Below are positions 1 to 7,950 of a stretch of 64,000 nt of DNA, piece after piece (within the stretch, counting starts at the first letter, position 1; each line of letters opens with the position of its first letter). The notes beneath the pieces were generated by a model. That model had not been told where the DNA came from, made no database searches, and saw only the letters and a list, made by a program, of their open reading frames with translations. Both the position numbers and the translations under genes were made by a program. This DNA is from Nocardia arizonensis. Its GTDB lineage: Bacteria > Actinomycetota > Actinomycetes > Mycobacteriales > Mycobacteriaceae. The stretch lies in the NCBI RefSeq assembly GCF_001310275.1, contig NZ_LGYZ01000082.1, positions 1 to 64,000 on the forward strand, read 5' to 3'.

Positions 1-315
1 CGCGGTGTGGATGTTCGAGGTTGGCGCGTTGACAACCATGACGCCGCGTTCGGTCGCGGCGGGCACGTCGACGTTGTCGAGGCCGACGCCCGCGCGGGCC
101 ACGATCTTGAGGTTCTTCCCGGCCTCGAGCACTTCGGCGTCCACCGTGGTGGCGGAGCGCACGAGCAGCGCGTCGGCCTCGGGGACCGCGGCGAGCAGCG
201 CCGGGCGGTCGGGACCGTCGACCCACCGAACCTCGACTCCGTCACCGAGCGCGTCGACGGTCGACTGGGCGAGCTTGTCGGCGATCAGGACTACGGGACG
301 GCCTGCTTGGCTCAC
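1..315 (-). CDS. serA: D-3-phosphoglycerate dehydrogenase, N-terminal part (cut by window edge)
   Basis: This gene catalyses the first committed step of serine synthesis, NAD-dependent oxidation of 3-phosphoglycerate. Only the first 105 codons are inside the window; the rest lies to the left. The visible part reads VVLIADKLAQSTV at the start and then RAGVGLDNVDVPAA, the conserved hinge segment of the 2-hydroxyacid dehydrogenase substrate domain. The start is a GTG at 315 preceded by an AGGAG ribosome site. In M. tuberculosis serA1 lies just upstream of ilvC, and the same general neighbourhood is seen here. The C-terminal intervening and ACT domains cannot be judged. Confidence 0.93.
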   Translation of the reverse strand, partial: MSQAGRPVVLIADKLAQSTVDALGDGVEVRWVDGPDRPALLAAVPEADALLVRSATTVDAEVLEAGKNLKIVARAGVGLDNVDVPAATERGVMVVNAPTSNIHTA

Positions 316-426
316 TGTGGGGTACTCCTGGGGAGAGGTCGGCAATTACCGCCGACCAGCTTAGTCGGCGCGGTTTCGAAACCGTCTTCCCCCCGGTGGG
401 CACCCGCCGTCAGTGCCGTGACGCGC

Positions 427-458
427 GGATGGCCTCGCACCCGGGTACGAGGCCATCC
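427..458 (-). terminator. Perfect 11-bp hairpin downstream of the small peptide gene
   Basis: GGATGGCCTCG at 427-437 is repeated inverted at 448-458 with a 10-nt loop, and one extra C-G pair extends it (426/459). It sits after the stop of the 38-residue peptide gene and before serA on the same strand, so it probably ends that transcript. There is no clear T tract, which is usual for GC-rich actinobacterial terminators. Confidence 0.6.
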
Positions 459-487
459 GAAGTCGTCCGCCCTAGGCGGGCCGCCGA

Positions 488-604
488 TCAACGACCGAAC
501 GATCCCGTCCACAGGGTGTCGATGATGCCGTGCAGGGCGGCGCCCGCGGTGCTCAGCAGGCCGTTCAGCGCGGCGGAACCGGTGTCGATGATAACGGGGA
601 TCAT
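488..604 (-). CDS. 38-residue hydrophobic peptide of unknown function
   Basis: A very short gene starts with ATG at 604, with AAGGAAT a few bases upstream as ribosome site, and ends at 488. The product begins MIPVIIDTGSAALNGLLSTA and continues with a second hydrophobic, glycine/alanine-rich stretch to a short C-terminal WTGSFGR. It has no cysteine and few charges. It could be a membrane-associated or amphipathic peptide; no family is recognised. An inverted repeat lies 25 bases upstream and a strong hairpin lies downstream, so it looks like a self-contained transcript. The same frame is open upstream to 715, but the ribosome site favours the short form. Confidence 0.5.
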   Translation of the reverse strand: MIPVIIDTGSAALNGLLSTAGAALHGIIDTLWTGSFGR

Positions 605-1020
605 AAGAATTCCTTCTCGTCGATAAATTGTGTCGACCGAACCGGCCGACACAGGGCACATCGGCGGGTCTTCGAATTCGGTTACGGAATTCCCCTGAAG
701 AGTGATGCGGCACACATTATCGGATCGAGCGTCGCCCGAGACACCGGAATTAGGGGCTCGCGTATCGAATAAACATGCCTCTACCAGCAGATATGACCCG
801 GTGTCGCACCGGTCGATCGGTCACGGCCGTCAATCGATCGAAATATTGGAAAACTCTGATGTTCAGCCTTGAATGCGGAGGTAGTCGGCATTTACGCCAG
901 CGTTTCTAGCGATATTCGGACATCTGACGAACCTAGGTTGTGCCCCCGATAATCGGGGGTCGCGATCCGAAGTTATCGATCGGTGATAGGCGCGAACGGC
1001 GCCATCGGAGACGCGCCGGG
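605..1020. other. Intergenic region with an inverted repeat at 629-653
   Basis: No convincing gene is seen here; the stretch is visibly richer in A and T than its surroundings. It holds an inverted repeat at 629-653 (TGTGTCG / CGACACA, extendable through GCC/GGT to about 10 pairs with a 5-nt loop) just upstream of the small peptide gene. This could be an operator or a 5' UTR hairpin. The remainder shows nothing I can assign. Confidence 0.45.
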
Positions 1021-1024
1021 GACA

Positions 1025-1067
1025 GCATCGGGCCGCCACGGCGACCCACACCGCGGCGGCCCGATGC
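1025..1067 (-). terminator. 13-bp hairpin after the first cold-shock gene
   Basis: GCATCGGGCCGCC (1025-1037) and its exact inverse complement (1055-1067) flank a 17-nt loop, starting 7 bases beyond the stop codon of the cold-shock gene on the minus strand. It fits an intrinsic terminator of the GC-rich type. Confidence 0.7.
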
Positions 1068-1073
1068 CGCGCG

Positions 1074-1280
1074 TCAGCCGACGACGCGGACCTTAAGAGC
1101 CTCCGGTCCGGCCTTCACCTGACGCAGTTCGAACTGCACGCGCTGCCCCGCCGTGAGAGCCCGGAATCCGGAACCCTCTAGCTCCCGATAGTCGACGAAG
1201 ACGTCGGCGCCCTCGCCGTCCTGTTCGATGAATCCGAAACCCTTCTCGGTGTCGAACCACTTCACCGTGCCGTGGACCAT
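1074..1280 (-). CDS. Cold-shock domain protein (paralogue 1)
   Basis: A 68-residue single cold-shock domain protein that would bind single-stranded RNA/DNA and melt secondary structure. RNP1 is present as KGFGFI (residues 14-19). RNP2 is VFVDY rather than the usual VFVHY, so one aromatic-stacking-neighbour position differs. Length is normal for the CspA family. The ATG at 1280 has GGAGGA upstream. It lies 247 bases downstream of a second csp gene on the same strand, each with its own terminator, so they are probably separate transcripts. It is the more divergent of the two. Confidence 0.9.
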   Translation of the reverse strand: MVHGTVKWFDTEKGFGFIEQDGEGADVFVDYRELEGSGFRALTAGQRVQFELRQVKAGPEALKVRVVG

Positions 1281-1458
1281 GCCTCGCGCTTCCTCCGTGC
1301 CCGCACCGCCGCCTGCCGCGACCCCGCCCGATCGAACAATGGTGGCATGGGCGCGAACTCGACGTCGAAGGGCACCGCCGACTGCGGGTTCCTGGAGGAT
1401 GCGCGTGGCTCGGACGCGATCCGCCAGTTCCGGCGAGCGGGGCTGATCGGAAATGACA

Positions 1459-1490
1459 ACGGCCCCCGCACCATGTGGTGCGGGGGCCGT
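1459..1490 (-). terminator. 15-bp perfect hairpin after the second cold-shock gene
   Basis: ACGGCCCCCGCACCA (1459-1473) is followed after two bases by its exact inverse complement (1476-1490). It lies 37 bases beyond the stop of the csp gene at 1528-1731 and is an unusually long, perfect GC-rich stem, so a strong terminator is likely. Confidence 0.85.
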
Positions 1491-1527
1491 CGAAGCCTGG
1501 TCGCGATCAGAGAACGCGGCCTAGCGA

Positions 1528-1731
1528 TCAGAGGACGCGAACATCCTGGGCCTGCGGTCCCTTCTGACCCTGGCCGATCTCGAACTCCACGCGCTGTCCC
1601 TCGTCGAGGGAACGGAAACCTGCGCCGCTAACAGCCGAGTAGTGCACGAAGACGTCGGGACCTCCGCCGTCTTGCGCGATGAAGCCGAAGCCCTTCTCGC
1701 TGTTGAACCACTTCACAATGCCTTGAGCCAT
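1528..1731 (-). CDS. cspA: Cold-shock protein, CspA family (paralogue 2)
   Basis: A 67-residue cold-shock domain protein with canonical RNP1 (KGFGFI) and RNP2 (VFVHY), beginning [16 protein letters not shown] as in the main CspA proteins of mycobacteria and nocardiae. It is expected to act as an RNA chaperone in the cytoplasm. The ATG at 1731 is preceded by a purine-rich AGAAAG. The next gene upstream ends at 1920, leaving about 190 bases that may hold the long structured 5' leader typical of cold-inducible csp mRNAs; I do not see a specific cold-box. A 15-bp hairpin follows the gene. Confidence 0.93.
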   Translation of the reverse strand: MAQGIVKWFNSEKGFGFIAQDGGGPDVFVHYSAVSGAGFRSLDEGQRVEFEIGQGQKGPQAQDVRVL

Positions 1732-1919
1732 TTCATACTTTCTGTAGACGAGCCAGATTCTGACAACGGGATGTCCTGGTCTCGTAGATCAACGATGCCA
1801 CGATTCGGTGAATTCCTCCACATCCGGTGGTGGTTACTGTGAGCTATCCCTCCTCCAGCACCGGATTTTGCGTGCGAACTCCCACCCCGACCGCCCGACG
1901 CGGCGGATTCCCGCCATCA

Positions 1920-3752
1920 TCACCGTCGCAGCAGGCGCAGCTGCGCCGCCTTGCCCGCCTCCTGCTCGGACCGCCCACAAAGGTGTTGGGGCACACCGAC
2001 TTCCCACCAGGCCCCGGTCTCGGTCCAGCCGTGCGCCGCGGTGCGCACGACGACCACCGACGGCCGGGACTCGGCGACCGCGGTGGCCCGCGCCCACGCG
2101 TAGCCGTCGCGGAATTCGTCGATTCCGGAAACCGTGACGGCCGCGCAACCCAATGCCCGCGCGTGGGCGGCGAAATCCACGCGCGGCGGCGCGGCGTGCA
2201 CGGTCCGACAATCGGCGTAGAAATTGTTGAAAGGCGCGCCCCCCTGCCCCTGTTGCAGTCTCGCTATGACCGCGTAGCCGTCGTTGTCGCACACCACCGC
2301 GACGAAGCCGTGGCCCGCGAACGCCGCGGAGAACAGCTCCGAGTTCAGCATCAGATAGGAACCGTCGCCGAGCAGCGTGGTGACCACCCCGTCGGTGCGC
2401 GCCATCGCCGCACCCCAGGCGCCCGCCAACTCGTAGCCCATACAGGAGAATCCGTATTCGACGTCCATCGTGGGAGGACCGCCGGTGGCGCGCCAGCCGC
2501 CGACCAGTTCACCCGGCAGTCCGCCCGAGGCCGTCATGACGTAATCGTGCGGGCCGCTCGACTCATTGACCACGCCGACGACCTGCGCGTACGTCACCTC
2601 GGCCCGCGGCGCGCGGAGTTCGTCGACGCGCGCGTCCCAGTCCGCGCGCAGCCGCGCCGTCCGCGCGGTCCACTCGGGATCGGCGCGCCACCCGGACGGC
2701 GAGAGTTGCGGCAGGGTCACCGCGGCGTCGCCCACCACGGCCGTCGCGCCGTGCTTCACCGCGTCGAAGCGGGCGGTGTTGACGGTCACGATCGCGACAT
2801 CGGGAGCGAAGACCGACCAGGACGCGGTGGTGAAATCCTGGAGGCGGGTGCCGACCGCGAGCACGGTGTCGGCCGCGCCCGCCAGCTCGTTCGCCGACGC
2901 GGAACCGGTGACTCCGAGCGGACCCGCGTACAGCCGGTGTCCGTGCGGTACCAGGGTGCGACCGGCGGTGGTCTCGGCGACCGGCATATCGTGCCGTTCG
3001 GCGAATTCCAGCGCGACGGCACCGGCATCGGCATACCGGACGCCACCGCCCAGGATCAGCAGCGGGCGACGCGAAGCGCGCAGGATCGCCGTGGCCGCGG
3101 CCAGTTCGCCCGTGTCGGCGCGCGGGCGGGGAACAAGATGACGCACCGGCGCGAATAGGTCATCGGGGAAGTCGAAGGTCTCGACCTGGACGTCCTGGGG
3201 CAGGGCGAGGGTCACCGGGCCGGTCGCGGCCGGATCGGTGAGCACGGCGGCGACCTGCGGCAGCGTCGCCATGAGCTGTTCCGGGCGGGTGATCCGGTCG
3301 AAATAGCGGCTCACCGGGCGAAGCACGTCATTGGCGGTGGCCGTCGCGTCGCCGAAGTGCTCGACCTGTTGCAGCACCGGATCGGGCGCGCGCCCGACGA
3401 AGGTGTCGCCCGGGAGCAGCAGCAGGGGCAGCCGGTTGGCGTGCGCGACACCCGCGGCAGTCGCCATATTCGTCGCGCCGGGTCCGATGGAGGAGGTCAC
3501 CACCCCGACCTGCCTGCGGTGTACGGCCTTGGCGTAGCCGACCGCGGCCAGCGCCATGCCCTGTTCGGTGTGACCGCGCCAGACCGGCAGTTCCGCGCGC
3601 CGTTCGTGCAGTGCGGTGCCGAGTCCGAGGACGTTGCCGTGGCCGAAGATGGCGAATACGGCGGGGAACAGCGCGACCTCGCGCCCGTCCACGGTTTCCG
3701 AGCGCTGGGCGATCAGCCAGGCGACCAGGGCCTGCGCCGTCGTCAACCGCAC
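1920..3752 (-). CDS. iolD: 3D-(3,5/4)-trihydroxycyclohexane-1,2-dione hydrolase
   Basis: A thiamine-diphosphate enzyme of about 610 residues that opens the ring of diketo-inositol to 5-deoxy-glucuronate, the third step of myo-inositol breakdown. Visible features are the ThDP-fold glutamate in RGHTEQGMA, the SSIGPGATNMATAAG segment, a central Rossmann domain and the C-terminal ThDP/Mg motif GDGSYLMLNSE. The GTG at 3752 (VRLTTAQALVAWL) is chosen because GAGGGG lies just upstream and homologues begin here. It is the last gene of the iolE-C-B-D unit, 25 bases after iolB, and there is no obvious terminator before csp. Confidence 0.93.
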   Translation of the reverse strand: MRLTTAQALVAWLIAQRSETVDGREVALFPAVFAIFGHGNVLGLGTALHERRAELPVWRGHTEQGMALAAVGYAKAVHRRQVGVVTSSIGPGATNMATAAGVAHANRLPLLLLPGDTFVGRAPDPVLQQVEHFGDATATANDVLRPVSRYFDRITRPEQLMATLPQVAAVLTDPAATGPVTLALPQDVQVETFDFPDDLFAPVRHLVPRPRADTGELAAATAILRASRRPLLILGGGVRYADAGAVALEFAERHDMPVAETTAGRTLVPHGHRLYAGPLGVTGSASANELAGAADTVLAVGTRLQDFTTASWSVFAPDVAIVTVNTARFDAVKHGATAVVGDAAVTLPQLSPSGWRADPEWTARTARLRADWDARVDELRAPRAEVTYAQVVGVVNESSGPHDYVMTASGGLPGELVGGWRATGGPPTMDVEYGFSCMGYELAGAWGAAMARTDGVVTTLLGDGSYLMLNSELFSAAFAGHGFVAVVCDNDGYAVIARLQQGQGGAPFNNFYADCRTVHAAPPRVDFAAHARALGCAAVTVSGIDEFRDGYAWARATAVAESRPSVVVVRTAAHGWTETGAWWEVGVPQHLCGRSEQEAGKAAQLRLLRR

Positions 3753-3777
3753 GGCGCGCCCCCCTCGTGCGCGGCGT

Positions 3778-4659
3778 TCATCGCCGACCCCGGTGATCGG
3801 TGACCGGACACCGCGGATCCTTGGCGCGGCCGTCCCAGCTCGCGCGCACCCACGCGTGCGCCGGATCGTCGCAGAAGGCCATGGACCGCTCCCCCGGACC
3901 GGCGAGCACATTGAGGTAGTACATCGAATAGCCGGGCGCGGCGACGCACGGACCGTGGTAGCCGCGCGGGATGAGGAATACGTCGCCGTCGCGCACCGTG
4001 ACGGTCTCGTCGAGTGTGCCGTCGGTGGTGTAGGTCCGGTGCAGACCGAAACCCTCGTCCGATGGCGTTATCGCGTCGCCGCCCGCGATGCGGAAGTAGT
4101 AGATCTCCTCGTTGACGACCTCGCAGGCGCTCAGCTCGTCGTGTTTGTGCGGCGGATACGAGGACCAGTTGCCGTCGGGAGTGAGGAGTTCGCAGGCGAT
4201 GAGCCGGTCGGCGTGCTCCCAGACACCGGGCACGCCGAAATTGGTGACCTGGCGGGTGGCCTGCCCCGCGCCGCGCACCTCCACCGGAACCTCCTCGGCC
4301 GGACCGTACCTCGGCGCGAGCCTGCGCTCGCAGCGCGCCATGGGCAGTGCGGCGAGCAGTCCGCGCGCGCTGGACACGGTGACCTCGGCATCGCGCGGCA
4401 CGTACGCGAAATCGCTGACCCTGGTGAAAACCGAATCCCGGCCGCGCAACGCGAAGCGCTCGCCGTCGACCTCGACCGTGCCCGATCCGGCCAACGGCAG
4501 CACGAACGCCTCGTACTCGCCGGTGCGCACGGTGCGCGAGCCGCCCGCGGGGGTGTCGAGCACCCGCAGTCCCGCATAGGACCACCCGGCCTCCGGCGCG
4601 GTCAGCACGACCGGATCCGCGCCAACCCGCAGCGAGCCCGCGCGCCGGTGCGGGTTCAT
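3778..4659 (-). CDS. iolB: 5-deoxy-glucuronate isomerase
   Basis: A 293-residue bicupin that converts 5-deoxy-D-glucuronate to 2-deoxy-5-keto-gluconate in inositol catabolism. The metal-binding cupin motif is visible in the second half (PPHKHDE ... EEIYYF), with a later DVFLIPRGYHGPC segment typical of IolB. Length fits the family. Its ATG (4657-4659) overlaps the iolC stop as ATGA, so translation is probably coupled to iolC. Confidence 0.95.
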   Translation of the reverse strand: MNPHRRAGSLRVGADPVVLTAPEAGWSYAGLRVLDTPAGGSRTVRTGEYEAFVLPLAGSGTVEVDGERFALRGRDSVFTRVSDFAYVPRDAEVTVSSARGLLAALPMARCERRLAPRYGPAEEVPVEVRGAGQATRQVTNFGVPGVWEHADRLIACELLTPDGNWSSYPPHKHDELSACEVVNEEIYYFRIAGGDAITPSDEGFGLHRTYTTDGTLDETVTVRDGDVFLIPRGYHGPCVAAPGYSMYYLNVLAGPGERSMAFCDDPAHAWVRASWDGRAKDPRCPVTDHRGRR

Positions 4660-5639
4660 CGGGCCCGCTCCCGGATCTCCGGGCGCATGGTCGCGGGATC
4701 GACGGCGAGCAACCGTTCGATCTGCTCACGGGTCGGCATGGCGTCGGCGCAGGCCAGCCGCCCGGCCACCAGCGCGCCCGCGGCATTGGCGTAGGCGGCC
4801 AGCCGCCGGGGCGGCCAGCCCGCGAGCAGTCCGTGCACCAGCGCGCCGCCGAATCCGTCGCCCGCTCCGAGCCCGCACACGACCTCGACCGGGTGCGCGG
4901 GCACCGTGCACCGTTCCTCGGCGGTGGCGATCAGGACACCGTCGGCCCCGCATTTGACCACCGCGAGGCGCACACCCGCGGCCAGCAGCCGGTCCGCGGC
5001 CGCCTCCGGGTCGGCGGTGCCGACGACCACGCGCATCTCCTCGCGATTGCCCACCACCACGCTCACCCACTCGATCAGCTCGGCGATCCGCGCGCGTGCG
5101 GTCGACTCCGCCGACCAGAACATGGGCCGGTAGTCCAGATCGAGGACGGTGTGATCGCGGCGGCCACGGCGGCGCAGGATCGCGCGCTGGGTCTCGCGCG
5201 CGGGTTCGACGCTCACGCCGGTGCCGGTGACCCACAGCAGCGGAACCGAATCCACGACATCCCATGGCACGTCCGCGGCGGTGAGCGTGAGATCCGGGGC
5301 GATGGGGGCGCGATAGAACAGCAGCGGCGGATCGGTGGGCGGAGTGAGCTCGCAGAAGACCACGGGGGTCAGTAGATTCGGCGCGGTGCCGACGTAACGC
5401 GCCGCGACGCCGAAGGTCTCGAGCGCCGTGCGCACGTAGTCGCCGAATCCGTCGGGGCCGACCTTGGTCAGTACCGCGCTGCGCCTGCCGAGCCGCGCCG
5501 CGGCCACCGCGACATTGGTGGCGGTGCCGCCGAGCGACTTCGCGAAACTCGCGACCTCGGCCAGCGGTACGCCGCTCTGCTGCGGATACAGATCGACCCC
5601 GACGCGTCCGACGGTCAGCACCTCCGGCTGGTCGTTCAT
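4656..5639 (-). CDS. iolC: 5-dehydro-2-deoxygluconokinase
   Basis: A 327-residue PfkB-family sugar kinase that phosphorylates 2-deoxy-5-keto-gluconate with ATP. Two PfkB signatures are seen: an N-terminal GGTATNVAVAAARLG and the C-terminal CGLGAGDGFGGALVHGL, which holds the catalytic aspartate and anion hole. No DUF2090 aldolase-like extension is present, so a separate IolJ aldolase would be needed elsewhere. It overlaps iolE upstream (ATGA at 5636-5639) and iolB downstream, giving a tightly coupled operon. Confidence 0.93.
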   Translation of the reverse strand: MNDQPEVLTVGRVGVDLYPQQSGVPLAEVASFAKSLGGTATNVAVAAARLGRRSAVLTKVGPDGFGDYVRTALETFGVAARYVGTAPNLLTPVVFCELTPPTDPPLLFYRAPIAPDLTLTAADVPWDVVDSVPLLWVTGTGVSVEPARETQRAILRRRGRRDHTVLDLDYRPMFWSAESTARARIAELIEWVSVVVGNREEMRVVVGTADPEAAADRLLAAGVRLAVVKCGADGVLIATAEERCTVPAHPVEVVCGLGAGDGFGGALVHGLLAGWPPRRLAAYANAAGALVAGRLACADAMPTREQIERLLAVDPATMRPEIRERAR

Positions 5640-6544
5640 GCTTGGACCCAGCTGCGGGTCGCGACGAGCAGGCGCGCGAGATGTTCGAGGCTGCGGGCCG
5701 CGGCACGGCTGGGTTCGCGGGCGGACTCGCCGGGGCGCAACGCGGTGTCCTGCTCGACGACGTACCAGCCGCCGTATCCGCTATCGCGCAGCGCCGTCAG
5801 CAGTGCGGCGATATCGATGTCGCCCGCGCCGAGAGGCGCGTACAGTCCCCGGCGCACGGCCTCGGTGTAGGTGATCGTGCCCGCGCCGACCTCCGCGAGC
5901 ACCGCGGCGCGGACGTCCTTGAGGTGGACGTGGCCGACGCGGTCGGCGTAGCGGCGGACCGAGCGCACCGGATCGCCGCCACCCACGAGGATGTGGCCGG
6001 TGTCCAGGCACAGTTCCATCGGGGAGTCGGCGAGGAATCGCTCGATCTGACTTTCGGTTTCGATATGGGTGCCCACATGCGGATGCATCACCGTGCGCAG
6101 TCCGCGGTCGGCGGCGAGCTCGGCGATGGTGGCGGCGGTGGCGAGCAGGGTCCGCCATTCGGATTCCGACAGCGCCGCGCGCGCGTCGTAGCCCTCGGCC
6201 CCGGTGGCGGCGGCGAGTACCAGGACCTCCGCGCCCGCGGCGGCGTAACGGTCGATGGTGATCCGGGCGGTCTCGACGGCGGCGGCGGGGTCGGTGTGCA
6301 GGGCATGGGCGAGGAAGCCGCCGATACCCCTGATGCCGTAGCGGCCGAGCAGTGCGCGGATCTCGCCGGGATCGTGCGGCAGATACCCGGGCGGACCGAA
6401 TTCGGTGGCGGTGATCCCGAGTGCGGCCATCTCCGCGAGCACGGTCGGCGCGTCGAGCACGGCGCCCCAGCCCGGCACCTCGCACACCCCCCACGAGATC
6501 GGCGCCGCGGCGATGCGCGGCGGCGGGTGGAGGGCTTCGCTCAT
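5636..6544 (-). CDS. iolE: TIM-barrel sugar isomerase/epimerase, probable inosose dehydratase
   Basis: About 302 residues of the AP-endonuclease-2-like TIM-barrel family. Metal-ligand segments visible are the glutamate of [40 protein letters not shown] and VVEQD. In an operon that already supplies dehydrogenase (iolG), diketone hydrolase, isomerase and kinase, the missing step is dehydration of scyllo-inosose, so IolE is the best assignment; IolI/IolH-type isomerase is the alternative. The ATG at 6544 (MSEALHPPPR) has CGGAGAGA upstream and is preferred over an in-frame start 51 bases earlier. First gene of the minus-strand unit. Confidence 0.75.
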   Translation of the reverse strand: MSEALHPPPRIAAAPISWGVCEVPGWGAVLDAPTVLAEMAALGITATEFGPPGYLPHDPGEIRALLGRYGIRGIGGFLAHALHTDPAAAVETARITIDRYAAAGAEVLVLAAATGAEGYDARAALSESEWRTLLATAATIAELAADRGLRTVMHPHVGTHIETESQIERFLADSPMELCLDTGHILVGGGDPVRSVRRYADRVGHVHLKDVRAAVLAEVGAGTITYTEAVRRGLYAPLGAGDIDIAALLTALRDSGYGGWYVVEQDTALRPGESAREPSRAAARSLEHLARLLVATRSWVQA

Positions 6545-6583
6545 CGGTCTCTCCGGCCTTCGAGGTGACGGTGCGCCCGTATC

Positions 6584-6623
6584 GGAGCGCTCCAACTATG
6601 TAACGGGGGCCATCGGGTGTCAA
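6584..6623 (-). promoter_or_regulatory. iolE promoter with palindromic operator at the start site
   Basis: On the minus strand TTGACA (6618-6623) and CATAGT (6595-6600) are 17 bases apart, a good housekeeping promoter. The predicted start falls inside GGAGCGCTCC (6584-6593), a perfect 10-bp palindrome with the central CG step usual for LacI-family operators. Binding there would block initiation of the inositol operon. The regulator is not in this window; an IpsA-like LacI protein is one possibility. Confidence 0.55.
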
Positions 6624-6728
6624 GGGTCGCACCATCGGCGGTTCACCCCCGTCTACCTGCGGAAACATCGTTCATGCTTGGTCGCGCGCCGGATTTCGAA
6701 TGGGTGTTTCGACCGATCGGCGCCTCTG

Positions 6729-6757
6729 TTGATCCGTACTCGCCGAACTTGTAACCT
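6729..6757 (+). promoter_or_regulatory. Candidate iolG promoter
   Basis: TTGATC (6729-6734) and TAACCT (6752-6757) are separated by 17 bases, predicting a start near 6764 and a leader of about 100 bases before iolG. No matching copy of the GGAGCGCTCC palindrome was seen near it. Confidence 0.4.
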
Positions 6758-6863
6758 CCGTCACGGCGAAGGTCACCGGGCCGAGAGCGGAGGCGGGATG
6801 GCGCGACCCACGTCCTTCGCGAATTCGCGCGCCGGACAATCGAATCCGCAGGAGGCTCATTCG

Positions 6864-7886
6864 ATGACATCGGCTCGAACGGTCACTCTCGCCGTGGCGG
6901 GCACCGGCCGCATAGGCGCCACGCACGCCGCGACGCTGGCGTGCCTGCCACAGGTCGACCGGCTGCTGCTGACCGATGCCGACCCCGATCGCGCCGAATC
7001 CGTCGCCGCCGAACTCGGCGCGGAGGCGGTCGCGGATTTCGACGCCCTACTCGCGGCCGAACCGACCGGCGTCGTCGTCGCCACCCCCACCGATACCCAT
7101 CCCGATCTGGTCCTGCGCGCCGTCGAGCGTGGAATTCCGGTGTTCTGCGAGAAGCCGCTGGCGGCCGATCTGGCGGGCACGCTGGCCGTGGTGAACAGAC
7201 TGCGGGCATCGACCGTGCCGGTGCAGGTCGGATTCCAGCGCCGATTCGACGAGGGCTACCGGGCCGCGCGCGCCGCCGTCGACTCCGGCGAACTCGGTCG
7301 GCTGCACGCCCTGCGCGCCACCACGCTGGACCCGGCCCCGCCGCCCGCGGACTATCTCACCCGCTCGGGCGGACTCTTCCGCGACTGCGGCGTCCACGAT
7401 TTCGATATCGTCGGCTGGGTCACCGGCCGCGCGATCGTCGAGGTGTACGCCCGTGGCCGCGGCGGTGATCCGATGTTCGCGGCCTGCGACGATGTCGACA
7501 GCGCCGCGGTGATCCTGACCCTCGACGACGACACCCTGGTCACGGTGTCGCTGACCCGCCACAACGGCGCGGGCTACGACGTCCGCCTCGAAGTGCTCGG
7601 CGCGCGGTCGAATATCGTCGTCGGCCTGGACGAGCGCACCCCGCTGCACTCCGCCGAACCCGGCCGCGACGGACCCGCCTTGCCCCCGTATCCGACCTTC
7701 CTCGACCGCTTCCATCGCGCCTACGTGGAGGAACTGATCGCCTTCGTGGCGGTCGCCACCGATGCCATGGCCAATCCGTGTACGCCCGACGCCGCGCTCG
7801 AGGCGTTCCGTGTCGCCGAGGCATGCGAGACATCGCGGCGGGAGCGACGGCCGGTCCTGGTCGCGGAGGTGGCGCCGCAGGCGTGA
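6864..7886 (+). CDS. iolG: myo-inositol 2-dehydrogenase
   Basis: A 340-residue GFO/IDH/MocA-family oxidoreductase that oxidises myo-inositol to scyllo-inosose with NAD. The N-terminal Rossmann motif reads AGTGRIGATHA, the family signature CEKPLAAD is present, and the catalytic pair appears in GGLFRDCGVHDFDIVGW. The ATG at 6864 has an AGGAGG ribosome site 8 bases upstream; the frame is open further 5' but without a better start. It diverges from iolE-C-B-D and ends tail to tail with the methyltransferase gene. No iolA, transporter or regulator is adjacent. Confidence 0.92.
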   Translation: MTSARTVTLAVAGTGRIGATHAATLACLPQVDRLLLTDADPDRAESVAAELGAEAVADFDALLAAEPTGVVVATPTDTHPDLVLRAVERGIPVFCEKPLAADLAGTLAVVNRLRASTVPVQVGFQRRFDEGYRAARAAVDSGELGRLHALRATTLDPAPPPADYLTRSGGLFRDCGVHDFDIVGWVTGRAIVEVYARGRGGDPMFAACDDVDSAAVILTLDDDTLVTVSLTRHNGAGYDVRLEVLGARSNIVVGLDERTPLHSAEPGRDGPALPPYPTFLDRFHRAYVEELIAFVAVATDAMANPCTPDAALEAFRVAEACETSRRERRPVLVAEVAPQA

Positions 7887-7950
7887 CAGGCACGGCGGAT
7901 CGACGCCGAATGTCCCGATCACCACGGGCGTTCGCAACGGGCGGAAGCCA

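Noticed and set aside
863..1051. 62-residue open frame on the minus strand before the csp genes
   Set aside because: No ribosome site, arginine/cysteine-rich non-protein-like composition, and it overlaps the csp terminator.
1827..3158. 443-residue plus-strand frame across iolD
   Set aside because: It is antisense to a clear ThDP enzyme gene and its sequence is arginine/histidine-rich shadow translation.
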